Made by a program: the position numbers and the translations under genes. Of a DNA stretch of 37,295 nucleotides, positions 1 through 8,602 are shown in pieces; the first letter of the stretch is position 1, and each line of letters begins with the position of its first letter. The notes under the pieces are model-generated. The model had not been told where the DNA came from. It was given only the letters and a program-made list of their open reading frames with translations, and searched no databases. Origin of the DNA: a virus. Location: IMG/VR virus record IMGVR_UViG_3300050821_001609, positions 1-37,295 of that record; one strand, 5' to 3'.

Positions 1-97
1 ATCCGGCCTCTGATATATATAACACTAAACTATCGCTTATTAGAGTATTAAATAGGCAATCTCAGACACAAGTGTACGCCTATGATAGCACAGACGC
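1..97. repeat. Terminal direct repeat, left copy (assembly overlap)
   Basis: These 97 bases are identical to the last 97 bases of the window. They lie inside a tail gene whose frame continues without a break from the right end into the left end. This is what a circular contig with an uncollapsed overlap looks like. A genuine short terminal repeat is possible but less likely, because the repeat is wholly coding and has no visible pac or cos-type signal. Confidence 0.9.
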
Positions 98-1523
98 TAA
101 TTCGGCTTCTTCCCTTCCCGGCGATTTTATCCTACAGGAACAGGGTATTAGCCGTATTCAATTTGGCGTAAGTAGTTCAAACCATACTGCGTGGTTCCCG
201 GCCCTTACATCTACTCCTTCGGATAATCTATCTTTAAGCGGTGGCAGTATTGGCACAGGCTATGCCTCTAAATTTCAACAGCCCGATTCTGTCCCCACTT
301 CTAATACAATCAATGTGGGTAATTCGGCTTTAGAATGGTATCGTAACCTGCCGTTACGTAATAGCGTCATTGTCCTAAAGGCAGACGGCTGTTTCCAGCT
401 TACAGGCACGGCTTTTCCCTTCACTGTCACTACACTAGATTTAGGCACTATTCTTACTGCCCCAGAAACACCTACAGTTATGAATAATCAGGTGTTTGCT
501 TTCACAAATCAGGGAGTGGTCGCCATTACAGAAACAGGCCCCGGCATTATCTCTAGGCCGATTGAAAATAACCTACAGGCCCTTAGTTCTTATTTGCATC
601 CTGATTTTCCTAAAGTATCCTTTGGTACATCTTACGAAACAGATCGTAAATGGATAATGACCACTATCAGCCCTACACAGGCTTTCACTAGGGGCACTAT
701 CCAATACGTGTATGACACCATTACAGAAACTTGGACTAATTATATCTATCCTGTAGCTCTTTGGGACCTACACGAAAGCCCTACAGAGCATAGGCTTTAT
801 GCCTGTAGCGCAGATGAAACACATCCCTACGTCTTTCAGGAACGTAAAGCCTTTGTCAATAGTGATTTTGCTGATATTGAAGTGCCTGTCACTATTACGG
901 CGGTTAGTGGAAGGACATTGACAGTATCTAGTACGGCGGCGGCAAAAGTAGGCTGGAGTATAGCACAGCTTACAAATGAAAGCGCAGACGAACCTAGCGT
1001 CGTAAATACTATATCGGTCATTACAAATATCACCGATTCTACTCATATTGTTGTGCGGGACGTATTAACTTGGAATCTTTCGGCCCCGTTTACAGCTTAT
1101 GAACAACCTATCAATATTGACGTGCTTTATTGTCCCCTAACGGGGGGTACGCTCAGTACGGCAGGGGGAAACATCCCCGGCAATCCGGGTATTGTTAAAT
1201 TCTTTCAGGAAATACAAGCCTTTTTCCAGAACGTCAATTTTGATAATATCACATTTAATTTTTCTAGCGATTTCATTACCAGTTCTACGCCTATTGTATT
1301 GCTTCCTACCCCATTTAGCGGAGGATGGGGCACGTTCGCTTGGGGCGATATTCCTTGGGGCGGAGGGGCCAGTTCAACCCAGAGTATCCGTACCTATATT
1401 CCTCTTTCAGCTAAACGAGCCCATTGGCTGAATATGGAAATATCCTTGTCTCAGGCTATGACCAATTTCAGCCTAGCGGGGGTTGTGCTTACATTCCGGC
1501 CTGTCACTACCCGCTCGAAATAG
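1..1523 (+). CDS. Tail nozzle (tubular B-like) protein, 3' part of the gene crossing the contig junction
   Basis: This is the C-terminal part of a protein whose start lies at 36073. Joining the ends through the 97-base overlap gives one open frame of 882 residues. The window opens on the second base of a GAT codon and the frame stays open to the TAG at 1523. The C-terminal region carries a W/G-rich stretch (GTFAWGDIPWGGG, around 1330-1368), which in my experience is common near the end of large podovirus tail proteins. The following gene starts 9 nt later. The role is inferred from size and from its position directly after the tail adaptor, as in T7-like and P22-like tails; no enzymatic motif is seen. 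Confidence 0.75.
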   Translation, partial: PASDIYNTKLSLIRVLNRQSQTQVYAYDSTDANSASSLPGDFILQEQGISRIQFGVSSSNHTAWFPALTSTPSDNLSLSGGSIGTGYASKFQQPDSVPTSNTINVGNSALEWYRNLPLRNSVIVLKADGCFQLTGTAFPFTVTTLDLGTILTAPETPTVMNNQVFAFTNQGVVAITETGPGIISRPIENNLQALSSYLHPDFPKVSFGTSYETDRKWIMTTISPTQAFTRGTIQYVYDTITETWTNYIYPVALWDLHESPTEHRLYACSADETHPYVFQERKAFVNSDFADIEVPVTITAVSGRTLTVSSTAAAKVGWSIAQLTNESADEPSVVNTISVITNITDSTHIVVRDVLTWNLSAPFTAYEQPINIDVLYCPLTGGTLSTAGGNIPGNPGIVKFFQEIQAFFQNVNFDNITFNFSSDFITSSTPIVLLPTPFSGGWGTFAWGDIPWGGGASSTQSIRTYIPLSAKRAHWLNMEISLSQAMTNFSLAGVVLTFRPVTTRSK

Positions 1524-1532
1524 TGCTTATCT

Positions 1533-1958
1533 ATGCAATTACCGCTATATAGACGCATAACTGAAGAGGATTTAAATGATGCGCCAAAGGGCTCATGGAA
1601 AGGCAAACTGCTTTACGGCCTAAATCTCTTCATGCAACAGCTTTATACGGGATTGTCTAACAATCTCACGCCAGAGCAGAATTGTATAGCCCAAACTAAG
1701 ACCTTTTCCATTGTAGGGTCTGCTACAGTAGCTAAGAATGTTTACACTTTTGCAACGAACTATGTATACAATCCGCTAGGAATGGATACGTTAAATATTC
1801 AGCCTACTAATGGTACTACCTCCATATTTACTACAGCACCTTATATTAGCTGGAACTATCTAAATGGCGTAATCAATATTTTAGGAATAACAGGGCTAAC
1901 TGATAATGTGCCTTATACGATAACAATTCGTATATGGTGGCCCGGAGTGGTGAATTAA
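1533..1958 (+). CDS. Small tail-associated protein, 141 aa
   Basis: The protein begins with MQLPLYRRITEEDLNDAPKG, a polar segment, followed by a predicted amphipathic helix (about residues 25-45) and a beta-rich, Thr/Asn-rich C-terminal half. It lies 9 nt after the nozzle gene and 1 nt before the next gene, inside the tail/ejection block, so a virion or tail-tip role is likely. I recognise no domain. The ATG lacks a good Shine-Dalgarno site and may depend on coupling to the preceding stop. Function is inferred from position only. Confidence 0.7.
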   Translation: MQLPLYRRITEEDLNDAPKGSWKGKLLYGLNLFMQQLYTGLSNNLTPEQNCIAQTKTFSIVGSATVAKNVYTFATNYVYNPLGMDTLNIQPTNGTTSIFTTAPYISWNYLNGVINILGITGLTDNVPYTITIRIWWPGVVN

Positions 1959-1959
1959 T

Positions 1960-3300
1960 ATGCCTTTTGTATCTAATATGCCGGATGAAGAACAAAAGAA
2001 TCAATCTCAGGGGCAAGTCGCTCCGGGGGGAGCTTCTAACACCGTCCAAACACAGCCCGGAGCGGGTGTGGGATCAACAGGCGCACCGGGAGCTATGGGA
2101 AGCTCTAATTCTCAGACCGGAGGAGGCTTTGCCTCTTTAAATCAATACGTCAATGCTAATCAGGGACAAGCGGAACCCTTAGCAAACAAAATTACGTCTG
2201 GAATCAATCAACAATACAACACATTAGCCGGACAAAATCAAAGTACACTACAGGGGCTTCAAGGGTCTGTGGATCAGGGATACACTAAACAGAATCAGGA
2301 TATATTAGCGCAGGAATCAGCGAACCCAGTTAGTTTTGCTTCAAATCCTAGCAACATTCAGAGCTTTCAGGCTCAGGCTAATGATAAATACACAGGTCCC
2401 GCAAGTGCTGAGGGGTCAGGGGCTTTTCAAACTCAGCTAGGCAATGTTAATAACGCTATTTCTGAAGGACAAGCGGCTACACAAACAGAAGCAGGACGTA
2501 AACAGCTTTTAGCCCAGAATGAAGCTACACCTAATGCGGGCGTGACAGGTCTTAATTCTGCCATATTGTCACAGGACCCTAATGCTCAGGGGCAAATTGA
2601 ACAAGCGTATAATCCATTTTCTAATCTTGTTTCAGGACTCAATACCGGGGCTCAGGGCATTGATACAAACATCGGACAGGCCCAAACACAAGCTACTAAC
2701 GCCTCTAATGCCGCTAATGCCCAAATAGCGGGACAAATAGGTAATTTAAATACGGCTGTTAATAATACGGCTACTCAGGACACGGCAAATCAAAATGCCT
2801 ACAATCAACAGCTTTCGGCATATCAGAATCAATGGACTCCGTTATCACAGGATATTAATGCATGGAACTCTGCTAGCCCTAATGCGCCTATGATTGTTTC
2901 TGGTAATTTAACAAATCCTTTTACAAGTGCTTTAAGTCAATCTTTTAGTAATAATCAATACAGTCCGGCTAATGTCGCCACGACAGATCAATACGCACAG
3001 GGAACGGCTTTTAATTCTTTGATTAATGGATTGAATACGGGATTGCCTTCGGCTGTTGTTAGCGGCACCCCTTCAGACCCCGCTCTTCAAGCCCCTCCGA
3101 CGTTTAATAACCCTAATGTTAACTTACAGGATATCTATAATCAAGGGACAAATCAGTGGACCCCCGGAGTGCAGGGAAGTCCGGCTATGTCGGATCAGTA
3201 TAATCAAATCAGTCCTGCATGGAATAATTTGATAGCTCAATTAGAAAAAGATTCAAATAATAAAGATTTTTTACCCGGATATCTAAATCAGGAGAAATAA
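1960..3300 (+). CDS. Q/N-rich putative internal virion (ejection) protein, 446 aa
   Basis: The composition is extreme: Gln, Asn, Ala, Ser, Gly and Thr make up most of the chain and Cys is absent. The first 60 residues are Gly/Gln/Pro-rich and look disordered. Residues of about 65-300 alternate helical Q/A/N segments that look like long amphipathic or coiled-coil helices. It is the first of four large genes between the nozzle and the lysis cassette, the place where many podoviruses keep ejection proteins. Translation may start at the ATG at 1960 or at the second ATG at 1978 (MPDEEQKNQ). No homology-bearing motif was recognised; the function is inferred from order and composition. Confidence 0.65.
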   Translation: MPFVSNMPDEEQKNQSQGQVAPGGASNTVQTQPGAGVGSTGAPGAMGSSNSQTGGGFASLNQYVNANQGQAEPLANKITSGINQQYNTLAGQNQSTLQGLQGSVDQGYTKQNQDILAQESANPVSFASNPSNIQSFQAQANDKYTGPASAEGSGAFQTQLGNVNNAISEGQAATQTEAGRKQLLAQNEATPNAGVTGLNSAILSQDPNAQGQIEQAYNPFSNLVSGLNTGAQGIDTNIGQAQTQATNASNAANAQIAGQIGNLNTAVNNTATQDTANQNAYNQQLSAYQNQWTPLSQDINAWNSASPNAPMIVSGNLTNPFTSALSQSFSNNQYSPANVATTDQYAQGTAFNSLINGLNTGLPSAVVSGTPSDPALQAPPTFNNPNVNLQDIYNQGTNQWTPGVQGSPAMSDQYNQISPAWNNLIAQLEKDSNNKDFLPGYLNQEK

Positions 3301-3301
3301 A

Positions 3302-4546
3302 ATGTCAATAGGCGATCTTTTTGGTAGTGACGATAGTGAAGCTCAAAACTATCTACAACAGGCATTAAAACAATATCAGAATGTAGCAGTTCCTACAACT
3401 GCGTCTGAAACTGTTTCTAATCTGCCGCAGGAAACAGTACAAGGTACTGTCAATCCTAATCAGATTCAGGCCGTCAATCAGGCCGGGTCTGCCTATAATA
3501 ATATTTCTTTAGACCCTGCGACAAGACAAGCCCAAATCAATGCGTTAGGCCAATATTCTAATATTGCCAATACGGGCGGCTTAGACGCTAATGCAAAACT
3601 TGCGCTACAACAGGCTATGGATCAGGCTAATATTCAGAGCCAAGGGGCCCAAGGCGCGATACAGAATCAGGCACAGGCTATGGGACAGGGCGGTGGAGAT
3701 TTTGCTTTGACCCAACGCGCTATTGCGGCTCAGGGAGCTTCCAACACCGGAGCGGAGCAGGGCCTACAAACGGCGGTTATGGCTGAAGCGAATAGAGAAA
3801 ATGCCTTAAATCAAATGGCTAATATCGGCGGTCAAGTCAATGCTTCCGATTATGGACAAGCGGCTACGGCGGCAGGGGCACAGAATCAAATCAATGCGGC
3901 TAATCAGGGCTTCCAGAATCAGGCCAATGTCGGTAATGTGGCTAATAACATGATGGGACAACAATTCAATGTGTCCAATGCCCAAGGCGTTAATGCGGCA
4001 AATACACAGGCCAATCAAGGGAATGTGTATTACAATGCAGGACTTCCCCAACAGCAATTTAATAACGAAATGGCTAAGGCTGGCGGAATGGCGGGAGTTA
4101 ATTCTCAACAGGCCGGAATTGCACAACAGGCCGCGCAGAATGGGGCTAATGCTACAGGACAGCTTCTAAAGGGTGGTATGGGATTAGTGGGTACGGCTAT
4201 GGGAGGCCCTATCGGAGGATTGGCGGCTAATGCGTTTATGGGCGGAGGCGGATCACCTGCGGGGCAACTCGGTCCGGCAAAAGGCACAACTGCCCCGGCC
4301 CCTATGCAGGGCTATAGTGACGGAGGAATGACAAATAAATATTTGTCTATGCTGATGGGCGGCCCTGTTCCCGGAGAAGCTAAAGTAGACGGCGATTCAG
4401 AAACAAATGACACCGTTCCGGCTATGCTTAGCCCCGGCGAAATTGTTGTCAAACGGAGTAAGGCAAGTAATCCAGATGAAGCGGCACAGGAAGCTAAGAA
4501 AATATCTTTGGAACACTTTTCCAAAGGCTATAAAAAGGGGAAATAA
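3302..4546 (+). CDS. Ala/Gln-rich putative internal virion protein with a tape-measure-like C-terminal motif, 414 aa
   Basis: Residues of about 10-270 are Ala/Gln/Asn-rich and strongly helical. A Gly-rich patch around 285-315 resembles a short membrane-active segment. The C-terminus has two recognisable short motifs: GYSDGGM, then NDTVPAMLSPGEIVVKR followed by a basic tail. The second resembles the (T/D)DTVPAMLxPGEfVv motif I know from the ends of tape-measure and minor virion proteins. The start is the ATG 1 nt after the previous stop, with GGAG upstream (AGGAGAAATAAA). An ejection or internal core role is inferred; the exact role is unknown. Confidence 0.65.
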   Translation: MSIGDLFGSDDSEAQNYLQQALKQYQNVAVPTTASETVSNLPQETVQGTVNPNQIQAVNQAGSAYNNISLDPATRQAQINALGQYSNIANTGGLDANAKLALQQAMDQANIQSQGAQGAIQNQAQAMGQGGGDFALTQRAIAAQGASNTGAEQGLQTAVMAEANRENALNQMANIGGQVNASDYGQAATAAGAQNQINAANQGFQNQANVGNVANNMMGQQFNVSNAQGVNAANTQANQGNVYYNAGLPQQQFNNEMAKAGGMAGVNSQQAGIAQQAAQNGANATGQLLKGGMGLVGTAMGGPIGGLAANAFMGGGGSPAGQLGPAKGTTAPAPMQGYSDGGMTNKYLSMLMGGPVPGEAKVDGDSETNDTVPAMLSPGEIVVKRSKASNPDEAAQEAKKISLEHFSKGYKKGK

Positions 4547-4549
4547 GCT

Positions 4550-6265
4550 ATGCCTTATAAATCCGATAAACAACGTAAATTTTTCCATACCGATACGGCT
4601 AAAGAAGCCGGAATCACTGGTAAAGAAGTGAAAGAATTTGATAAGGCTTCTAAAGGAATGGATTTGCCTAAAAAAGCCCCAAAGAAAATGGCCGATGGGG
4701 GTGTTACCTCTGGGTCCCCGGCAGATGAGCCGGGAATACAAGATGCTACGGCTACAGATTTCTTAGCCCCTCTGCTCGGTGCTCCGGGCTTTGCCAAAGC
4801 GGCTTCTGCCCTTCCTGATATTGCTGAAGGACTTGGAGAAGCCGGAGAATTGACATTAGGCAAAGATGCGGCAGAAATGGCCGCTCCGAAGATGGAAGAA
4901 GCTGGAATGGAAGAGGCCCCTAAAGTAGAAGTGTATTCTAAGGGTTGGCAGAAAGACGCTAATGGTAAACCTGTATTTCAGATATTCAATGTAAAAGGCG
5001 ACCCTAAAGAAATAGCTAAATTCGGCTTTGGGGAGAATCCGGGCAGTATTCCAGAAGACCTGCTTAGAAAGCACGGCCTATTACCTACAGATAAAATCAG
5101 TATTCCTCAGTCTGCCCCGAATGGCTATGCTGATGGCGGAGAAGTGGCCTCTGATGACGGCGACTGGAAAGATAAATTAGCCGCAGTAATGAAGACCATG
5201 TTTAATAGTCCTGCCGTACAAGCGGCGGGAGCTATTACAGACCCTATCGGAGCTTTAGCCAGCAATTTAGCCACTCCCGGCTCTGCAACGCAGAACCTAG
5301 GGACGGCGGCTATGCCCGTAGCTCAGAATGTGGCAAGTTCAATGACAGGCGGGGCAGTTCCACAGGCTACGCCAGTCCCGGCGCCTACCCCGGCTCAGCC
5401 TAGCCCTAGTGACATAGCAAAGGACGCAGTTATGTCCCCTGATTTAGAAGCGGCTATGACTCCTAAACCGCCACAAACACAACCTCAAGGGAATCCTGCG
5501 CCGAATACGCCTCCTCAATCGGCTCAAGCCCCTACCGCTACAGATATTCTAGGAAAATTGACTGATAACGATTCTAGCAAAATGCAAGCGTTGCTTGCTT
5601 CTCTCAAGGATCAGGATAAGCGGTCTGCTTTTGCACAAGCCCTAGGCGTTATTGGGGATACATTTGGCAATATGGGAATGGCTAAAGCAGGGCAAAGGCC
5701 AGAGGGCTTTACAACACCTCAAATGATTGCTGGAATGAATCAACAGAGCAAACAGGCCCAGATTGAAAATTTAACCCAATCATTAGCGGCTGATCCGAAT
5801 AGTCAAACATCTAAAATGGCTCAACAGACGCTTATGCAAAGTATGGGAATTAAACCGGGCGATCCTAGAGCGGCGCGTATTATGGCTATGCCCGCACAGG
5901 CCATTACGCAAATGCTTCCCCAAATGACAGATGCAGTAAAGAATAATATTGAGAAAGAAAAGAATCTAATAGAAGCTAAACGGGCAGATTTGGAAGCCCA
6001 GAACCAAGCGGCTATGCGTCAGAATCAAGCGGCAGAGCTTGTAAGACAAAATCAATTGGCACAAGCCAATATCGCTGGGGGAGCAGTTAAAGAACTTTCC
6101 CCATTGAATCCTACGAATTGGCCTATCCTTGGAGCGGCGAAGCAGAATCTACAGAATGTGCTAGGCGGGAATCAGACACAACAGGCTCAGCCAATGACAG
6201 CTACAAACAAAATGGGTCATAAGATTATTAGTCACGATGGAGGCCGTTCATGGCAACCCCTATAA
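4550..6265 (+). CDS. Putative internal virion protein with ADGG motifs, 571 aa
   Basis: The N-terminus (MPYKSDKQRKFFHTDTAKEA) resembles small phage proteins that start with a K-S-x-x-Q-R-K-F-F segment. Two short motifs follow: KKMADGGV near residue 48 and GYADGGEV near residue 190. Residues of about 250-330 are Pro/Gln/Ala-rich and probably disordered. Residues of about 340-510 are long Gln/Ala-rich helices. It overlaps the next gene by 16 nt. The composition and position match its two upstream neighbours. No enzymatic domain is seen; virion function is inferred. Confidence 0.65.
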   Translation: MPYKSDKQRKFFHTDTAKEAGITGKEVKEFDKASKGMDLPKKAPKKMADGGVTSGSPADEPGIQDATATDFLAPLLGAPGFAKAASALPDIAEGLGEAGELTLGKDAAEMAAPKMEEAGMEEAPKVEVYSKGWQKDANGKPVFQIFNVKGDPKEIAKFGFGENPGSIPEDLLRKHGLLPTDKISIPQSAPNGYADGGEVASDDGDWKDKLAAVMKTMFNSPAVQAAGAITDPIGALASNLATPGSATQNLGTAAMPVAQNVASSMTGGAVPQATPVPAPTPAQPSPSDIAKDAVMSPDLEAAMTPKPPQTQPQGNPAPNTPPQSAQAPTATDILGKLTDNDSSKMQALLASLKDQDKRSAFAQALGVIGDTFGNMGMAKAGQRPEGFTTPQMIAGMNQQSKQAQIENLTQSLAADPNSQTSKMAQQTLMQSMGIKPGDPRAARIMAMPAQAITQMLPQMTDAVKNNIEKEKNLIEAKRADLEAQNQAAMRQNQAAELVRQNQLAQANIAGGAVKELSPLNPTNWPILGAAKQNLQNVLGGNQTQQAQPMTATNKMGHKIISHDGGRSWQPL

Positions 6266-7773
6266 ATCTACCGGAAGGATATCAATTAGATTCTCCCAGT
6301 GTCCCAGAAGGGTATACAGTTGATTCTCCTACGTCTGCGGCAGGTGCGGCAGGATTAGGGGCATTAGACGCTATTCCTTTTGGCTTAAAAGGGGCGGCTC
6401 AGGCCGAAGAAGCTCTAAAAGGCGGCAAAGCGGCTGATTATTTGAAGGAATTGGATCAATTAGTGGCTCAACAGAAAGAGGAACATCCAATAGCTCATGG
6501 AGCAGGAGAAATAGCGGGGTCTGTAGCCCCTTTTGCCATTCCGGGGGTAGGTGAAGCCCTTGGAGCAGAAACAATGGCAGGAAGGGCCGGTATCGGCGCA
6601 GGAATAGGGGCTCTACAGGCCGCTTCAAATGAACGCGCACCTCTAACGAGCACTCAGGGCCTACAAGACATAGCAAAAGGTGCTGGAACTGGCGCAGTTT
6701 TGAATCCAGCATTAGGCGCACTCGGAGACACTATCTCCTCTAGTCTTGGTAAGGCTTCAGAAGGACTTACTAACGTAGCTAATGAAAAGGCTGTGCAATC
6801 GGCAGGACTTAGGCCGGGATCATTAGGTTTGCCTGAAGAGGAAATACAAGAATTAGGCCAAAAGATGCGGGACTGGGACCTCGTTTCAGGTTCCCCACAG
6901 GAAAAGCTTGTTAAAGCTCAAGTATTACTTAATAAAATCGGACAACAAATAGGGGATATCGGAGCGGGGGCACAGCCTTTACAAGACGCTTCGCCCTATA
7001 TTGATAATCTACAACAGGAAGCTGAAAAAGCGGCTAAGTTCTTTGGAACGGAAGGAAATCAAGATTTAACAACCTATAGACAGGGCATGGCTAATATCCA
7101 GAATAACGGCGGTACTTTCGACCAATTACAGGCCCTTAAATCGGCTTATGGGGAGAAAGCTTTTGATGCTAACGGGCAAGCGGCTTCCCCGGCTAATGCT
7201 AAGGTATACGGTCAGATTAAAGACGCCATGAAGAGTATTGTTGCTTCCGCCCCAGAACAATATCAAACGGCTATGGACAATTACGGCACATTGAAAGATA
7301 TCAATTCAGGGCTGATGAAGCAGTTACAACAGTCACAGGCGGGAAGTGGTTCAGGCGGTATGGGAATGGGGATTAGAGGCATGATACGGGCACTTCCCGG
7401 TATGCAGAATCCAGCTATCGGTGTTCCGGCTGGCGCAGGTATAGCGGCTCTAGGTCATCCCTATGTGGGAGCTATGGCGGCTATCGGATCAATGACGGGC
7501 AATCCTGCGGCTCAATCTACTATGGCCGGAACATTGGCTAATACGTTGAATAAGACGGTGCCTCAAGTTGCGGCCCCGGCTGTGACAAATGCGATAGCAA
7601 ATTCTATGCAAGCTCCGAAGATACCGCCTCAATATGCCCCTGTCTTTCAAAAGGCTATACAAGGCATTACTGATCCGGCAGAGAAACAAAAACAAATGAC
7701 TATTACTGACTTTGTGCTACAAAGCAGGGACCCTAACTACGCAAAAGCGAAGCAGGATCAAAAGGGGTTCTAG
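6250..7773 (+). CDS. Putative internal virion or DNA-ejection protein with hydrophobic Gly/Ala segments, 507 aa
   Basis: The N-terminus holds an imperfect duplicated peptide (LPEGYQLDSPS then VPEGYTVDSPT). Gly/Ala-rich hydrophobic stretches follow at about residues 35-50, 85-125 and 380-430, which could insert in membrane. A helical Gln/Ala/Lys-rich centre lies between them. Podovirus ejection proteins form a channel across the cell envelope, so such segments suit that role, but this is inference. It starts 16 nt before the end of the previous gene and ends in TAGTG, sharing a base with the next start. Confidence 0.65.
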   Translation: MATPINLPEGYQLDSPSVPEGYTVDSPTSAAGAAGLGALDAIPFGLKGAAQAEEALKGGKAADYLKELDQLVAQQKEEHPIAHGAGEIAGSVAPFAIPGVGEALGAETMAGRAGIGAGIGALQAASNERAPLTSTQGLQDIAKGAGTGAVLNPALGALGDTISSSLGKASEGLTNVANEKAVQSAGLRPGSLGLPEEEIQELGQKMRDWDLVSGSPQEKLVKAQVLLNKIGQQIGDIGAGAQPLQDASPYIDNLQQEAEKAAKFFGTEGNQDLTTYRQGMANIQNNGGTFDQLQALKSAYGEKAFDANGQAASPANAKVYGQIKDAMKSIVASAPEQYQTAMDNYGTLKDINSGLMKQLQQSQAGSGSGGMGMGIRGMIRALPGMQNPAIGVPAGAGIAALGHPYVGAMAAIGSMTGNPAAQSTMAGTLANTLNKTVPQVAAPAVTNAIANSMQAPKIPPQYAPVFQKAIQGITDPAEKQKQMTITDFVLQSRDPNYAKAKQDQKGF

Positions 7774-7934
7774 TGAAAATTATAGACCGTATTGAACATT
7801 TAGAGGGTATCGTGACAAAACATCTGGAAGAATCTGGCGAAATACGAAATGATTTGAAATGGCTTAAAAAGGGCCTATGGTTCGTTTTGGCTTCCCCTAT
7901 GGTAACGGAGGTTGTACATCGGCTTTGGAAATAG
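7773..7934 (+). CDS. XhlA-like small membrane protein, putative holin component, 53 aa
   Basis: A short gene starting at GTG 7773, which overlaps the previous TAG (TAGTG) and is preceded by AAAGGGG. The protein is an amphipathic, probably coiled-coil helix (residues 1-34) followed by one hydrophobic segment (WFVLASPMVTEVV, about 36-48) and a short basic tail. That layout matches XhlA-type haemolysin or holin-accessory proteins, which attach to the inner membrane during lysis. It sits two genes before the putative endolysin. I am fairly sure the gene is real and moderately sure of the lysis role. Confidence 0.6.
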   Translation: MKIIDRIEHLEGIVTKHLEESGEIRNDLKWLKKGLWFVLASPMVTEVVHRLWK

Positions 7935-7938
7935 TGCC

Positions 7939-8133
7939 GTGGCTAACACTATTTGCAAGGGCTGTAATCGCTCCGTTGAACCGAAAGAACGGGTAGAAAA
8001 AGACAAAAAAGGCAAAACATGGAAAATCATGTTCTGCCCTTTTGAGAGATGCGGCTTTAATATAGACCTTGAGCGTATCGAAGTTAAGCTATGGAATAAA
8101 AACTCCTGCCAATTTGAGGATTATCTGCCGTGA
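7939..8133 (+). CDS. Small zinc-motif protein, 64 aa
   Basis: The start is taken as GTG 7939 (GGAAATAGTGCC upstream), giving MANTICKGCNRSV. An earlier in-frame TTG at 7912 would overlap the upstream gene more and lacks a better ribosome site. CKGC near the N-terminus and CPFERC near residue 35 form a plausible four-cysteine zinc site. The rest is charged. It overlaps the next gene by 4 nt (GTGA). No known family was recognised. Its place between a holin-like gene and the endolysin suggests a late role, but nothing in the sequence shows lysis activity. Confidence 0.6.
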   Translation: MANTICKGCNRSVEPKERVEKDKKGKTWKIMFCPFERCGFNIDLERIEVKLWNKNSCQFEDYLP

Positions 8134-8507
8134 ACCTTAATTTACTTCGCTATGCGTCTTTTGATCGATGTACATTCGGAAGATTATCAATAGATGCTCA
8201 ATTTGAGTGTTATACATTGGAACGGCCAGAAGTACAAATTCCTGCCGGGACTTATTCTGTTGAGGTAACATTCAGTCCTCGATTTCAACGCTTTCTGCCT
8301 CTTCTAGATTCAGTTCCGGGTCGTACGGATATACGTATCCACATGGGGAATTGCCCAAAAGATACGGAAGGCTGTATTCTTGTTGGTCAACAGATATCGC
8401 AGGACAGTCAGATGATTTTAAGCTCATTAGCGTCCCTCACTCCTCTTGTACAGAAGATTCAGCTTGCGCTTGACGCTTCTGAGCCCGTAGTGCTCTCAAT
8501 TTCTTAG
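8130..8507 (+). CDS. DUF5675-family protein, putative endolysin, 125 aa
   Basis: The start is GTG 8130 inside the preceding stop (GTGA). The N-terminal beta-hairpins (LRYASFDRCTFGRLSID, then CYTLERPE) and the motif IRIHMGNCPKDTEGCILVG (His71, Gly-Asn 73-74, Glu80, Gly-Cys 81-82) are characteristic of the phage DUF5675 family. The HxGN...GC pattern recalls the His/Cys active site of YkuD-like L,D-transpeptidases, and the family often lies in lysis cassettes. Cell-wall cleavage is therefore inferred and not shown. It is the last gene of the plus-strand block and its 3' end is antisense to a minus-strand gene. Confidence 0.75.
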   Translation: MNLNLLRYASFDRCTFGRLSIDAQFECYTLERPEVQIPAGTYSVEVTFSPRFQRFLPLLDSVPGRTDIRIHMGNCPKDTEGCILVGQQISQDSQMILSSLASLTPLVQKIQLALDASEPVVLSIS

Positions 8508-8601
8508 AAGCCTGTCTATTGGCCTGAAATACTTTGTTTCGATTGCCCTTACGCGCTAAGCGTGAGGGCATTTCTTTTTTATTGGGGTATTTTGTATACA
8601 T
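8437..8601 (-). CDS. Basic 54-aa protein, last gene of the early block, antisense to the endolysin end
   Basis: ATG 8601 is preceded by GAGAGGAAATAAT, a good ribosome site, and lies 1 nt after the TAA of the protease gene. The product (MYTKYPNKKEMPSRLARKGN...) is rich in Lys, Arg and Gln, with no hydrophobic core, so it may bind nucleic acid. Its last 71 nt overlap the 3' end of the plus-strand DUF5675 gene, and its 5' half contains the plus-strand terminator hairpin. Spacing and ribosome site argue that it is translated. Function unknown. Confidence 0.65.
   Translation of the reverse strand: MYTKYPNKKEMPSRLARKGNRNKVFQANRQASKKLRALRAQKRQAQAESSVQEE
8545..8583 (+). terminator. Intrinsic terminator of the plus-strand late block
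   Basis: A 10-bp stem (8545-8554 with 8560-8569: GCCCTTACGC and GCGTGAGGGC, one T-G wobble) has a 5-nt loop and is followed directly by ATTTCTTTTTTATT. This is a textbook Rho-independent terminator on the plus strand, 38 nt after the last late gene. Read on the minus strand it has no T-tract, so early transcripts should pass through. Confidence 0.9.
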
Positions 8602-8602
8602 A

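Noticed and set aside
1934-2140. 68-codon plus-strand frame overlapping the start of the Q/N-rich gene
   Set aside because: It is out of frame with the much longer, well-spaced gene at 1960 and has no ribosome site; it is a shadow frame.
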